From: [Pantoea] beijingensis
GTDB taxonomy: Bacteria > Pseudomonadota > Gammaproteobacteria > Enterobacterales > Enterobacteriaceae
Assembly (NCBI RefSeq): GCF_022647505.1
Contig: NZ_CP071409.1
Span: 2,046,001 to 2,110,000, forward strand
DNA length: 64,000 nucleotides
Direction of reading: 5' to 3'
Each line of letters opens with the position of its first letter. Positions within the stretch are counted from its first letter, which is position 1. The position numbers were made by a program, and so were the translations under genes. The notes beneath the pieces were generated by a model that was not told the origin of the DNA, made no database searches, and saw nothing but the letters and a program-made list of their open reading frames with translations. This document shows, piece after piece, positions 47,451 to 56,229 of this stretch.

Positions 47451-48098
47451 ATGGATACCCTCCATTACATCATAAACAACTGGGGTTATTTGTTGCAGCT
47501 CACGACGCAGCATCTATGGCTGGTGGCATTGGCTGTAGGTTTAGCCATTGTTATCGGTATCCCGATTGGCATCATGATCGTACGCGTCAAATGGCTTGCA
47601 ACACCGGTTCTCGGGCTGGCGACTATCGTATTAACCATCCCTTCTATCGCGCTGTTCGGACTGATGATTCCGCTCTTTTCGTTGATCGGTCAGGGCATTG
47701 GCGTAGTGCCTGCAGTGAGCGCGGTATTCCTTTATTCGTTACTGCCCATTGTGCGTAATACCCATACGGCCCTGGAAAATATTCCACCCGGCTTGCGTGA
47801 AGCGGGCCGCGGTATCGGAATGACATTTTGGCAGCGCTTACGCTGGGTCGAGATCCCAATGGCGCTACCGGTTATTTTTGGCGGCATCCGCACTGCGGTT
47901 GTCATGAACGTTGGCGTGATGGCTATCGCCGCAGTGATTGGGGCCGGAGGCTTAGGCATACTCCTGCTGGATGGCATTAGCGGCAGTGATATTCGCTTGC
48001 TCATTTCCGGCGCATTACTGATTTGTCTGCTGGCAATTATTCTTGACTGGCTGCTACACCGCTTGCAGTTAGTTTTGACTCCTAAGGGGATTCGATAA
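47451..48098 (+). CDS. osmW: OsmU betaine transporter permease OsmW
   Basis: This is the second permease of the same importer (215 residues), with five to six membrane segments and the EAA loop EAGRGIGMTFWQRLRWVEIP, clearly paralogous to OsmY. The stop overlaps the osmV start by one base. Confidence 0.9.
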   Translation: MDTLHYIINNWGYLLQLTTQHLWLVALAVGLAIVIGIPIGIMIVRVKWLATPVLGLATIVLTIPSIALFGLMIPLFSLIGQGIGVVPAVSAVFLYSLLPIVRNTHTALENIPPGLREAGRGIGMTFWQRLRWVEIPMALPVIFGGIRTAVVMNVGVMAIAAVIGAGGLGILLLDGISGSDIRLLISGALLICLLAIILDWLLHRLQLVLTPKGIR

Positions 48099-49237
48099 TG
48101 ATAAAACTGGAAAACCTCACAAAACAATTTACTCAGAAAAACGGGACGATGTTTAATGCGGTAGATAATGTCAGTCTCGACGTGCCTGAGGGCGAGATGT
48201 GCGTACTCCTCGGCCCTTCCGGTTGCGGTAAAACTACCACCTTAAAAATGATTAACCGCCTGATTCCATCAACCCATGGCAAGATCCTGATTAACGGTGA
48301 AGATACCAGTCATCTTGATACGACAACGTTACGGCGTAACATTGGTTACGTCATTCAGCAAATTGGTTTGTTTCCCAATATGACGATCGAAGAGAACATT
48401 ACCGTAGTTCCGCGTATGTTAGGTTGGGATAAAAAACGCTGCCGGGAACGGGCGACCGAGCTGATGAGCATGGTTGCGCTCGATCCTGCGAAGTTTTTAC
48501 ATCGTTATCCAAAAGAGATGTCGGGTGGTCAGCAGCAGCGCATTGGGGTTATTCGTGCACTGGCTGCCGATCCGCCCGTGCTGCTGATGGATGAGCCCTT
48601 CGGTGCGGTGGACCCCATTAACCGCGAAACGATACAGAATGAGTTTCTTGATATGCAACGCCAGCTAAAGAAAACCGTAATGCTGGTGAGCCACGATATT
48701 GATGAAGCGTTAAAACTGGGCGATCGTATCGCGGTGTTTAACCAAGGCAGAATTGTACAATGTGCCAGCCCGGATGAATTGCTGGCGAAACCAACCAACG
48801 AGTTTGTCGGCTCATTTGTTGGCCAGGACCGCACGCTGAAGCGCCTGCTGCTCGTTCAGGCCGGTGATGTTACCGATCAGCAACCTACGATTACCGCCAG
48901 AAAATCGACACCGTTGTCAGAAGCATTCGCCATTATGGACGACCACGATATGCGCTCTATTACCGTAGTTGATGAGGATGAAAAACCATTAGGATTTGTA
49001 AAACGCCGCGAAGCGCGTGGTATGCAGGGCGAATGCGGCGATATTTTGCATAATTTTTCCGTTAGCGGCCGGGCGGAAGAAAACCTTCGCGTCGTGCTAT
49101 CCAAACTCTATGAACATAACCTGGTTTGGATGCCAATTGTCGATGAAGAAGGCCGCTACAGCGGTGAAATTTCCCAGGATTATATTGCTGATTACCTGAG
49201 CTCTGGCCGGACGCGTCGCGTTCTGAATCCTGGCTAA
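48098..49237 (+). CDS. osmV: OsmU transporter ATPase OsmV
   Basis: This is a ProV/OpuCA-type ATPase of 379 residues. Walker A is GPSGCGKTT (residues 39-47), the signature MSGGQQQRIG, and Walker B LLMDEPFG. Two CBS domains fill residues about 265-375; in OpuA such domains sense ionic strength, so they probably gate transport by osmolarity. Last gene of the operon, followed by a terminator. Confidence 0.92.
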   Translation: MIKLENLTKQFTQKNGTMFNAVDNVSLDVPEGEMCVLLGPSGCGKTTTLKMINRLIPSTHGKILINGEDTSHLDTTTLRRNIGYVIQQIGLFPNMTIEENITVVPRMLGWDKKRCRERATELMSMVALDPAKFLHRYPKEMSGGQQQRIGVIRALAADPPVLLMDEPFGAVDPINRETIQNEFLDMQRQLKKTVMLVSHDIDEALKLGDRIAVFNQGRIVQCASPDELLAKPTNEFVGSFVGQDRTLKRLLLVQAGDVTDQQPTITARKSTPLSEAFAIMDDHDMRSITVVDEDEKPLGFVKRREARGMQGECGDILHNFSVSGRAEENLRVVLSKLYEHNLVWMPIVDEEGRYSGEISQDYIADYLSSGRTRRVLNPG

Positions 49238-49244
49238 TATCAGT

Positions 49245-49266
49245 GCGGGCACCGGCGAGTGCCCGC
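49245..49266. terminator. Terminator between osmV and ynfK
   Basis: GCGGGCAC-CGGCGA-GTGCCCGC is followed by TTATTT, and ends one base before the ynfK stop. Confidence 0.75.
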
Positions 49267-49932
49267 TTATTTGAGAGCGGACAAATCGATATAACGTGCT
49301 AAATCGCGCTCTTCTGCGCGAGGCAGATAGGGTAATTCGCCCAGCAGTGGAGCGTTAATTCGCTCGTGAAGCACGTTAATGATATCGGCATAGTGTGCAA
49401 GCCCGGGATTAATACGGTTTGCTACCCAACCTATCAACGGTAAACCATCATGGGCTATCGCCTCAGCGGTGAGCAGCGCGTGGCTGACACAGCCCAATTT
49501 AATCCCAACAACCATTACCACCGGCAACTGTTCTTTCACCGCCCAGTCTGAGAGAGGATGCAAATCATTCATCAGGCTACGCCACCCGCCAGTGCCCTCA
49601 ACCACCACCGCATCTGCCTGAGACTGGAGGTGATGAAGACTTTGGCTCAGGCGAATATAATCGACAGGTTCATCCCGGTTTGTGCTGATCTCATCGTCCT
49701 GCAATGTAACGGGATTAATCGCGTCGTAGGACAGGCAAAGCGAGGAAGAGGACTGGAGTACCAATGCATCCTTATTGCGTAATCCCTCTGGCGTGGCAAA
49801 ACTGCTTTTTGCAACCGGCTTATAGCCGACTACGCGCGGATAATCCCCCGCCAGTTTCTGCAGCAGCGCTCTTGAAACCACCGTTTTCCCTACGGCTGTG
49901 TCCGTGCCAGTGACAAATATACGACTAAACAT
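49267..49932 (-). CDS. ynfK: Dethiobiotin synthetase paralogue BioD2
   Basis: This protein of 221 residues is a second BioD that closes the ureido ring of dethiobiotin from 7,8-diaminopelargonate, CO2 and ATP. The P-loop GTDTAVGKT is at residues 8-16, with KPVAKSSF and VEGTGGWRSL following. In E. coli the paralogue is called ynfK or bioD2. It lies between osmV and mlc as in Salmonella. Confidence 0.94.
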   Translation of the reverse strand: MFSRIFVTGTDTAVGKTVVSRALLQKLAGDYPRVVGYKPVAKSSFATPEGLRNKDALVLQSSSSLCLSYDAINPVTLQDDEISTNRDEPVDYIRLSQSLHHLQSQADAVVVEGTGGWRSLMNDLHPLSDWAVKEQLPVVMVVGIKLGCVSHALLTAEAIAHDGLPLIGWVANRINPGLAHYADIINVLHERINAPLLGELPYLPRAEERDLARYIDLSALK

Positions 49933-50059
49933 GGTATAACTCCGACAGGCTAACTACGAAAATTAATAACTTTTGGTAACGTATTCAGTCGGGAAATTGT
50001 AAAGGAACAGGAAAGCGTGAGGATTGCGTTAGCGCAATATTTTATGGATCGGACGTGCC

Positions 50060-51277
50060 CTAACCTTGTAAAAGTTTAACCAGCAGCGAACCGTTGTACA
50101 TCGCATCTTTGACCAACGCCGCACCAGGCATTGTCCCAAGGTTTAGGTACTGTGTGGGTTCGACGGCGATATGTCCGCTATAAGCCGGGAGAGATTGCTG
50201 GCGAATACAGGCGCTAATGGCGGGGAAAAGAATATCGGATGCGCGGTTTAACGGTGAACCAATCAGTATTTTTTGTGGGTTAAACAAATTCACCATGATA
50301 GCCACAATACGACCAACGCTATGTCCTGCGCTGGTAATAATGTCTTTTGCCAGTTGATCCCCCTCCAGTGCGGCATCACAGAGTGAATCAACCGTTAACG
50401 GCTGGTTATGCAGGCTGGAAGCGGGCGAAGTTTCCAGCCGCTGATGGGCCAGCTCCAGCATACTGCCGGTACTGGCAACCGTTTCAAGACAGCCATGGTT
50501 CCCGCAATAACACTGCTTACCATAGGGATCAATCTGAGTATGCCCAATTTCAACCAGCGAACTGCTACCGCTATGCAACAGGCGGCCGCCGGTTATAACG
50601 CCAGCGCCTACGTTGTGATCGATAACCACATGTATAATATCCCTCGCCCCTTTGGAAGCGCCAAACAGCGACTCTGCCATGGTCCAGGCACAGATATCAT
50701 GCTGAATAAATACCGGCAGGCCCGTGCGGTTTTCCAACTCAGGTCCCAGTGGCATATCCACCACATCGTAAAAAGGCATGCGATGCACGATGCCTTTTTG
50801 CGTATTGATAATACCCGGTAGCGTGATCGCAATGGCCGTTAAGCGCTCAAGCTTACTTTGATGCCGAATGAAAAAGTGATCAATCTCACTGATAATTCGC
50901 GGGAGCAATGCCTCATTGGCTTGCGCCGGTAACAGAAGCTGCTCTTCAACCACCAATTGGCTACTCAGATCGCGCAGTGCTAAGGTGATTTCGCCGGTAC
51001 TAATACGTACGGAGAGATAATGCCAGGCCTGCGTGTCGAGGATGAGACCAACGGCAGGCCGCCCCCGGTTTCCCATCTCCTGAAATTCCGTTTCCTGTAC
51101 CAGATGGGCTTCCAGCATTTCCCGCACTATTTTCGTAATGCTGGCGGGCGCAAGCTGAGCGCGTTTCGAGAGTTCGATGCGTGAAATAGGTCCAAACTGA
51201 TCTATCAGGCGATAAACCACACCAGCATTTGTCTGCTTGATCTGATCGATGTGGCCAGGCTGACTTTCCGCTATCAC
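50060..51277 (-). CDS. mlc: Glucose-responsive repressor Mlc
   Basis: This is a ROK-family repressor of 405 residues (also dgsA). The helix-turn-helix covers about residues 30-52 (RIELSKRAQLAPASITKIV). The zinc motif CYCGNHGCLE is near residue 255. It represses ptsG, manXYZ, malT and ptsHI and is sequestered by unphosphorylated EIICB-Glc at the membrane. Next to ynfK, as in E. coli. Confidence 0.97.
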   Translation of the reverse strand: MIAESQPGHIDQIKQTNAGVVYRLIDQFGPISRIELSKRAQLAPASITKIVREMLEAHLVQETEFQEMGNRGRPAVGLILDTQAWHYLSVRISTGEITLALRDLSSQLVVEEQLLLPAQANEALLPRIISEIDHFFIRHQSKLERLTAIAITLPGIINTQKGIVHRMPFYDVVDMPLGPELENRTGLPVFIQHDICAWTMAESLFGASKGARDIIHVVIDHNVGAGVITGGRLLHSGSSSLVEIGHTQIDPYGKQCYCGNHGCLETVASTGSMLELAHQRLETSPASSLHNQPLTVDSLCDAALEGDQLAKDIITSAGHSVGRIVAIMVNLFNPQKILIGSPLNRASDILFPAISACIRQQSLPAYSGHIAVEPTQYLNLGTMPGAALVKDAMYNGSLLVKLLQG

Positions 51278-51429
51278 AACTCCCGCTCCCGCTTATTTTC
51301 GCGCTGCAAAATAAAACATTTTAGCTATGGTGAAACACTTCATTGATGCCGTCAAATATTTGATTCGATTTGTGATTTACTGCACATAAAACACCTTAGC
51401 GCGCGCGGAAATGAAGCAATTTCCCTCCG

Positions 51430-52317
51430 TTAGCCAGCGAGTAGCAGGGCCATCATCTTCTTCATTAATGCACTGTGCTCTGAGCGCTTTGACCAGACCA
51501 ACCACACTTCCGACAACGCATCAGGCTCCTGTAAAGGGATCCAGGCAACATCTGTAAGGTGTACGCGACGAAAAGACGCCGGCAGAATTGAAACCCCTAA
51601 TCCGGTAGAGACTAACCCTAAAATTGTCATGGCCTCCCCCGCTTCCTGGGTAATGTAAGGCTGGATGGCATAACGGTGCAGGAGGCCAAGGATTTCAGTG
51701 TAAAGTGCCGTGCCGACCTGTGGATCGAAGAAGATGAACGGTTCTGTTGCCAGCGCGGTTACCGATATGCTTTGCTGATTTGCCAGCGGATGAGCTTTGT
51801 GAACAATTGCGTAAAGTTTTTCGCGCAGCATGAGCTGATGGTCAAGCGTTTCCGGTAAAGGCGTATTGCGCATTACGCCCAGATCAAGGCGTCCAGCATT
51901 GAGTGGCTCTAATTGTTGACGCGTATTGAGCTCTTGCATCTGCAAATGCACCTCGGGATAACGCTGGCGGAAAACAAAAATCGCATCGGATACTGCGGCA
52001 ATAAATGGTGCTGACGAGGTGAAGCCAACGCGTAGTTCACCTTCGTCACCCATATGTAGTCGCGCCGCCTTATTCGCTGCTTGTTCGACGTGCAGCATTA
52101 TCTGGCGGGCATCAATCAGGAACTGCTGGCCGGCCGCCGTCAACGCGACGCTCCTGTTCGTTCTGGCCAGCAAACGCGCACCAATATGCTGTTCCAGTAT
52201 TTGGATCTGTTGGCTTAACGGTGGCTGAGAAATGTTTAAGCGCTGCGCTGCACGTCCAAAATGGCGTTCTTCGGCAACGGCGATAAAATAACGCAAATGT
52301 CGCAGCTCAATATTCAT
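51430..52317 (-). CDS. ynfL: LysR-type regulator YnfL
   Basis: This protein of 295 residues opens MNIELRHLRYFIAVAEERHFGRAA, the LysR DNA-binding domain, with a standard substrate-binding domain after residue 90. It is divergent from ynfM (about 100 bp), which it probably controls; the AT-rich gap (52318-52415) contains near-palindromic DNA. Confidence 0.93.
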   Translation of the reverse strand: MNIELRHLRYFIAVAEERHFGRAAQRLNISQPPLSQQIQILEQHIGARLLARTNRSVALTAAGQQFLIDARQIMLHVEQAANKAARLHMGDEGELRVGFTSSAPFIAAVSDAIFVFRQRYPEVHLQMQELNTRQQLEPLNAGRLDLGVMRNTPLPETLDHQLMLREKLYAIVHKAHPLANQQSISVTALATEPFIFFDPQVGTALYTEILGLLHRYAIQPYITQEAGEAMTILGLVSTGLGVSILPASFRRVHLTDVAWIPLQEPDALSEVWLVWSKRSEHSALMKKMMALLLAG

Positions 52318-52415
52318 ATTTTTAAAGTATCATTTGAGATTATTAATATATTAGACATCATAATACAGCTAACTTATGGTAAATGTTCCGTTTTGTTTGT
52401 TACCAAGGACCCGTT

Positions 52416-53675
52416 GTGAAGCGTTCATCACAGACAGCGATGCTGTCTGACCCTGCCGCCGTCAGACGAATATCTTCCGCGCCTCCCGCCAGCACTCTTT
52501 TTATCAAACGTGGTACGCCACAGTTTATGCGCGTTACCCTTTCACTATTTTCTGCCGGATTGGCGACGTTCGCCCTGCTTTATTGCGTGCAACCGATTAT
52601 GCCGGTGCTGTCTCATGAGTTCGGTATTACGCCCGCAGAAAGCAGCGTGTCGTTATCCATTGCCACCGGACTGATGGCCATAGGCTTGCTGTTTACCGGC
52701 CCACTTTCAGATGCGGTTGGCCGTAAATCGGTCATGGTGACGTCACTCTTGCTGGCGTCAATATTTACCCTATTGTCCGTAACGATGACCAGTTGGCACA
52801 GTATTCTGCTGATGCGTGCGCTGATCGGTTTGTCGTTGAGCGGCGTAGCCGCAGTTGGTATGACATATCTGAGTGAGGAAATTCATCCCAGTGTGATCGC
52901 CTTTTCCATGGGATTGTATATCAGCGGCAATTCGATTGGTGGCATGAGCGGCCGGTTACTGAGCGGTGTGATAACTGATTTCAGTTCCTGGCGCGTTGCT
53001 GTGGCGGTCATTGGCTGTTTTTCTCTGGCATCTGCATTGATGTTCTGGAAAATCCTACCCGCTTCACGCCATTTTCGTCCGGCTTCGCTAAAGCCGCGTA
53101 GTCTGATGATCAATTTCCGACTTCACTGGCGTGATGCAGGATTGCCGCTGTTATTCGCCGAAGGATTTCTGTTGATGGGCGCGTTCGTCACGCTATTCAA
53201 CTATATTGGTTATCGCTTGTTAGCCGGGCCCTATTTTCTCAGCCAGGCGGTGGTTGGATTGCTATCGTTGGTCTATTTGACGGGGTCCTGGAGCTCACCC
53301 AAAGCCGGTGCGATGACAGTTCGTTTTGGTCGCGGTCCAGTGTTGCTGCTTTCTACCATGATTATGCTGTTGGGGTTGTTGTTGACGGCTTTCAGCTCAA
53401 TATGGGCAATTCTGCCGGGTATGATGTTATTCACCTCAGGTTTTTTTGGCGCCCATTCGGTGGCCAGCAGTTGGACCGGGTTACGTGCGCGTCGCGCCAG
53501 AGGCCAGGCCTCCTCATTATATCTTTTCAGCTATTATGCGGGGTCCAGCGTGGCAGGTACATTAGGCGGTGTGTTCTGGCATCATTACGGCTGGTCCGGT
53601 ATCACGTGTTTTATTAGTTTCCTGTTATTAATCGCACTGTTTGTCGGTTACCACCTGAAAAAACGCAGTGTGTAA
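52416..53675 (+). CDS. ynfM: MFS transporter YnfM
   Basis: This protein of 419 residues starts from GTG at 52416. AAGGA is correctly placed before this GTG and the N-terminal extension then matches E. coli YnfM in length; an ATG at 52383 would add eleven residues with no ribosome site. The FIKRGTPQFMRVTLSLFSAG segment and twelve membrane spans are conserved. Recent work names it a dipicolinate/arabinose-type efflux candidate in E. coli; the substrate here is unproven. Confidence 0.93.
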   Translation: MKRSSQTAMLSDPAAVRRISSAPPASTLFIKRGTPQFMRVTLSLFSAGLATFALLYCVQPIMPVLSHEFGITPAESSVSLSIATGLMAIGLLFTGPLSDAVGRKSVMVTSLLLASIFTLLSVTMTSWHSILLMRALIGLSLSGVAAVGMTYLSEEIHPSVIAFSMGLYISGNSIGGMSGRLLSGVITDFSSWRVAVAVIGCFSLASALMFWKILPASRHFRPASLKPRSLMINFRLHWRDAGLPLLFAEGFLLMGAFVTLFNYIGYRLLAGPYFLSQAVVGLLSLVYLTGSWSSPKAGAMTVRFGRGPVLLLSTMIMLLGLLLTAFSSIWAILPGMMLFTSGFFGAHSVASSWTGLRARRARGQASSLYLFSYYAGSSVAGTLGGVFWHHYGWSGITCFISFLLLIALFVGYHLKKRSV

Positions 53676-53686
53676 TCTTCATCATG

Positions 53687-53706
53687 GGCGATAAAGCGAT
53701 CGCCCT
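53687..53706 (+). terminator. ynfM terminator
   Basis: GGGCGA-TAAAGCGA-TCGCCC is followed by TTTCTTCC, 11 bp after the stop. Confidence 0.65.
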
Positions 53707-53772
53707 TTCTTCCTGATTAAAAAAATGGAACGCTATAGCGGATGTTTGCACGGTATTAATGATATGCTTAAA

Positions 53773-53791
53773 TTGTATGTTGTAACTAATG
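53773..53791 (+). promoter_or_regulatory. Ter replication fork arrest site (TerB-like)
   Basis: TTGTATGTTGTAACTAATG contains the Tus-binding core, including the locking G:C pair position at its left end. It lies 10 bp before tus, in its promoter region, as TerB does in E. coli, where Tus represses itself. In this orientation forks arriving from the left, the dif side, should be blocked. Confidence 0.9.
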
Positions 53792-53800
53792 TGAGTACTT

Positions 53801-54730
53801 ATGGATCGCTACGACGCCGTTGCGGCACTTAACCACTGTGTCACTAGACTGGAAAATGAGCTGGAAACATTACAAATGCAGCTGTCCTCGCTGCCCTTAT
53901 TGGCTGCCCGCGTGTTTTCCCTTCCCCCGATAGTGAAAGGCAAAGAGCATGATGCCATTGAACGCATTGCAGTAACCCAGCATTTGGCAGAAGAAGCCCG
54001 GCAAATGGGCCTTCAACATTATTGCCGCCTGTTTATGCAGCATCAATCAGAGAACCTCAGTACCAAAGCCGCCGTACGTTTGCCCGGCGCACTCTGTTTT
54101 GAAGCCTCGCCGCAGGAAGCCGCTCAACTCAGCCAGCAGGTTACAACCATCAACCAGATTAAGGCCCGGCTGGAACAGGTCATTACGGTTGAATCCGGGG
54201 TTGAAAGTGAGGCACGGTTTGAGTTTGTGCATTCACATTTACGCGGGTTGATCACGCTTAACGCCTATCGAGCCCTCACCCTACTCGCTGCACCCGATTC
54301 GGTACGCTTTGGCTGGGCTAACAAGAATATCGTTAAAAACGTCACGCGAAATGACATTCTGGAAAAGCTGGAAAGAAGTATTAAAGCCGGCCGTGCAATA
54401 GCGCCATGGACGCGCGAACAATGGGCAGAGAAAGTTTATATGGAGATTGAAGCAATAAAATCGCTGCCTGCAAATGCCAGACTAAAGATTAAGCGGCCGG
54501 TGAAAGTACAGCCGATCGCTCGTATCTGGGATAAACAGCAGCAAAAACAGACGCAGTTCGCGTGCCCTTCTCCCCTGCTAGTCCTCTGCCCCGATCGCGT
54601 ATCCGTTCCCATTTTGGGAGAACTGCTCAATTATGATGTGAATAACGTCAAACACCGACACAAACCGCAAGCAGAGAAGTTGTTTGCCATTATTCCGCGC
54701 CTGCATCTCTTTAGCGATCGCTTGTTCTGA
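53801..54730 (+). CDS. tus: Ter-binding replication arrest protein Tus
   Basis: This protein of 309 residues has the E. coli length. Tus binds Ter sites and blocks replication forks from one side. Conserved elements visible are FGWANKNIVKN, the interdomain DNA-binding strands around KLERSIKAG, and the C-terminal HRHKPQAEKLFAIIPRLHL. It is autoregulated through the Ter site in its promoter. Confidence 0.96.
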   Translation: MDRYDAVAALNHCVTRLENELETLQMQLSSLPLLAARVFSLPPIVKGKEHDAIERIAVTQHLAEEARQMGLQHYCRLFMQHQSENLSTKAAVRLPGALCFEASPQEAAQLSQQVTTINQIKARLEQVITVESGVESEARFEFVHSHLRGLITLNAYRALTLLAAPDSVRFGWANKNIVKNVTRNDILEKLERSIKAGRAIAPWTREQWAEKVYMEIEAIKSLPANARLKIKRPVKVQPIARIWDKQQQKQTQFACPSPLLVLCPDRVSVPILGELLNYDVNNVKHRHKPQAEKLFAIIPRLHLFSDRLF

Positions 54731-54766
54731 CCACACGAGGCCTTCTTCACGCTGCTGAAGGGGCTG

Positions 54767-54943
54767 ATGCGTAGTGAACCCGCCTGCATTAATCCTGGGC
54801 ATACACTTCATCGTTCCCATATCAGTGAAGATATTCAGGTTCCCCGTCTCAGCGAGCAATACCGTTTTACATTGTTACAAATTACCTCAGGAACCTGCTA
54901 CGAATACCAGCCACATAATCCCCACATATTGGTTAGAAAATAG
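54767..54943 (+). CDS. Possible small protein between tus and the chaperone gene
   Basis: This open frame of 58 codons starts at ATG 54767 and ends 8 bp before the chaperone start. It has no clear ribosome site and no known relatives that I recognise. It could be the leader of the effector operon or a remnant. Confidence 0.25.
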   Translation: MRSEPACINPGHTLHRSHISEDIQVPRLSEQYRFTLLQITSGTCYEYQPHNPHILVRK

Positions 54944-54951
54944 AGATAACT

Positions 54952-55458
54952 ATGGCCATTGCTGAACAGCTCTATCATAAACTCCAGCCACTGTTTAAAC
55001 AGCTGAACGTGCCCGCGATTGAATTAAACCCTCATGGGTACTATGCGTTAACGCTTGAGGGGGGCCAGGAGGTTTTTCTGGAGCTAACGGAAAACAGGGA
55101 TCTGGTAATGATGGGTATGCTGCCACTGCCGGAAAACCCAGGTGAGGCTCTGCTGCTTGAACTATTACAAGCCAACCTGAATATCGAACAACAGCCCGCC
55201 ATTATCATTGCCGCAGACAAAGAGCGCGCGCAACTGGTGCTTTGGACTTCCTTGCCGTTAAATGAGCTGCACCACGACACTCTCATTTTTTTATTTGAAC
55301 GCCTTGTTTTGACATTGTCGGTGATTGGTCGATGGTGCCAACCCGCGGTCCCACAAGGACGTCAGGCAACAACAGTGGAAGAAAAACGCTTACTTCAGCG
55401 CCGTCATGTTGAAGCGCTGATGTCACAACGGAAAAACAATACGGAGGAAAGAATATGA
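54952..55458 (+). CDS. CesT-family type III secretion chaperone
   Basis: This protein of 168 residues has the class I chaperone fold: N-terminal helix AIAEQLYHKLQPLFKQL, strands with an acidic LELTENRDLV segment, LLLELLQANLNIE, and LPLNELHHDTLIFLFERLV as the dimer helix. Such proteins bind the N-terminal region of an effector and dock it on the secretion ATPase. Its stop overlaps the effector start (ATGA). A 30-residue basic tail extends beyond the usual length of about 140. Confidence 0.8.
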   Translation: MAIAEQLYHKLQPLFKQLNVPAIELNPHGYYALTLEGGQEVFLELTENRDLVMMGMLPLPENPGEALLLELLQANLNIEQQPAIIIAADKERAQLVLWTSLPLNELHHDTLIFLFERLVLTLSVIGRWCQPAVPQGRQATTVEEKRLLQRRHVEALMSQRKNNTEERI

Positions 55459-56117
55459 ATACGTTTTCTGCCAGTCGAGTGGCCCCCCATATCACGATTG
55501 AACACTACAGTCAGGAAAACTACGCAACCGCTGAAAGTGCATTACAAAAGCTGAATAGTCGCCCTAATGGTAAAAGTCTGCTGGACGAGCTGCGTAATCT
55601 CAGCACCGATGGCCGTTACGTTAAAATAAAGGTGACGTCGGCTGCCACAGTTGCTGGCCCGTTCCTGACTGAATCTCAGGGCAAACGCTTTGATATGCAT
55701 CCGAGTGAATACGATAAAGAACATAATATGAAAGCGGTTCAGCTGGCCCAAAAGCAATCATTAGGAAAGAAAGGAGAGGGAACATGCGCCAGCGTATTCT
55801 GGAACCCACGCCACTCTGTTGCTGTTGATTCACATGGCGTCCCAATGCTCTGGGAGGATAACGCGCTGGCATTCGTATCTCTGGGCCATGAACTGGTACA
55901 CAGCTATCGAATGATGAAGGGGACATATACCGGTGGGGATTCAGACCGTCACGATCCTAAGACGCCAGCCGGACAGGAGGAGTCGCGAGCGGTGGGTATA
56001 GGTAAGTACGCTAATGAACCTCTGTCTGAAAACGGTATTCGTCAGGAACACGGCTTGCCGCTACGTCAACAGTATGCTCCTTTCGGTAAGGAAACCGGCA
56101 ACCCCCGTCGCGTTTGA
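55455..56117 (+). CDS. NleD-like zinc metalloprotease, probable type III effector
   Basis: This protein of 220 residues has the zinc motif HELVH at 145-149, and a likely third ligand Glu is in GQEESRAVGIGKY (175/176), followed by SENGIRQEHGLPLR. This arrangement is that of peptidase family M91 (NleD, HopH1, HopAP1), which clip the activation loop of JNK and p38 kinases in host cells. It is coupled to the chaperone gene, which supports secretion. The N-terminal 60 residues are polar, fitting a secretion signal and chaperone-binding region. Host activity is inferred from the family. Confidence 0.82.
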   Translation: MNTFSASRVAPHITIEHYSQENYATAESALQKLNSRPNGKSLLDELRNLSTDGRYVKIKVTSAATVAGPFLTESQGKRFDMHPSEYDKEHNMKAVQLAQKQSLGKKGEGTCASVFWNPRHSVAVDSHGVPMLWEDNALAFVSLGHELVHSYRMMKGTYTGGDSDRHDPKTPAGQEESRAVGIGKYANEPLSENGIRQEHGLPLRQQYAPFGKETGNPRRV

Positions 56118-56139
56118 TTCAGGGTAAGTTCGGAACGGA

Positions 56140-56163
56140 AAGACTGCAGGCCCCTGCAGTCTT
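56140..56163. terminator. Hairpin between effector and fumC
   Basis: Perfect 11-bp inverted repeat AAGACTGCAGG / CCTGCAGTCTT with a 2-base loop and no U-tract, in the convergent gap. Confidence 0.5.
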
Positions 56164-56229
56164 GAAATGCTTGCGAAGAAAAGCCACCCGGGCCTCCACG
56201 CACGGTCTTCCATCCCCTTTACCGCAACG

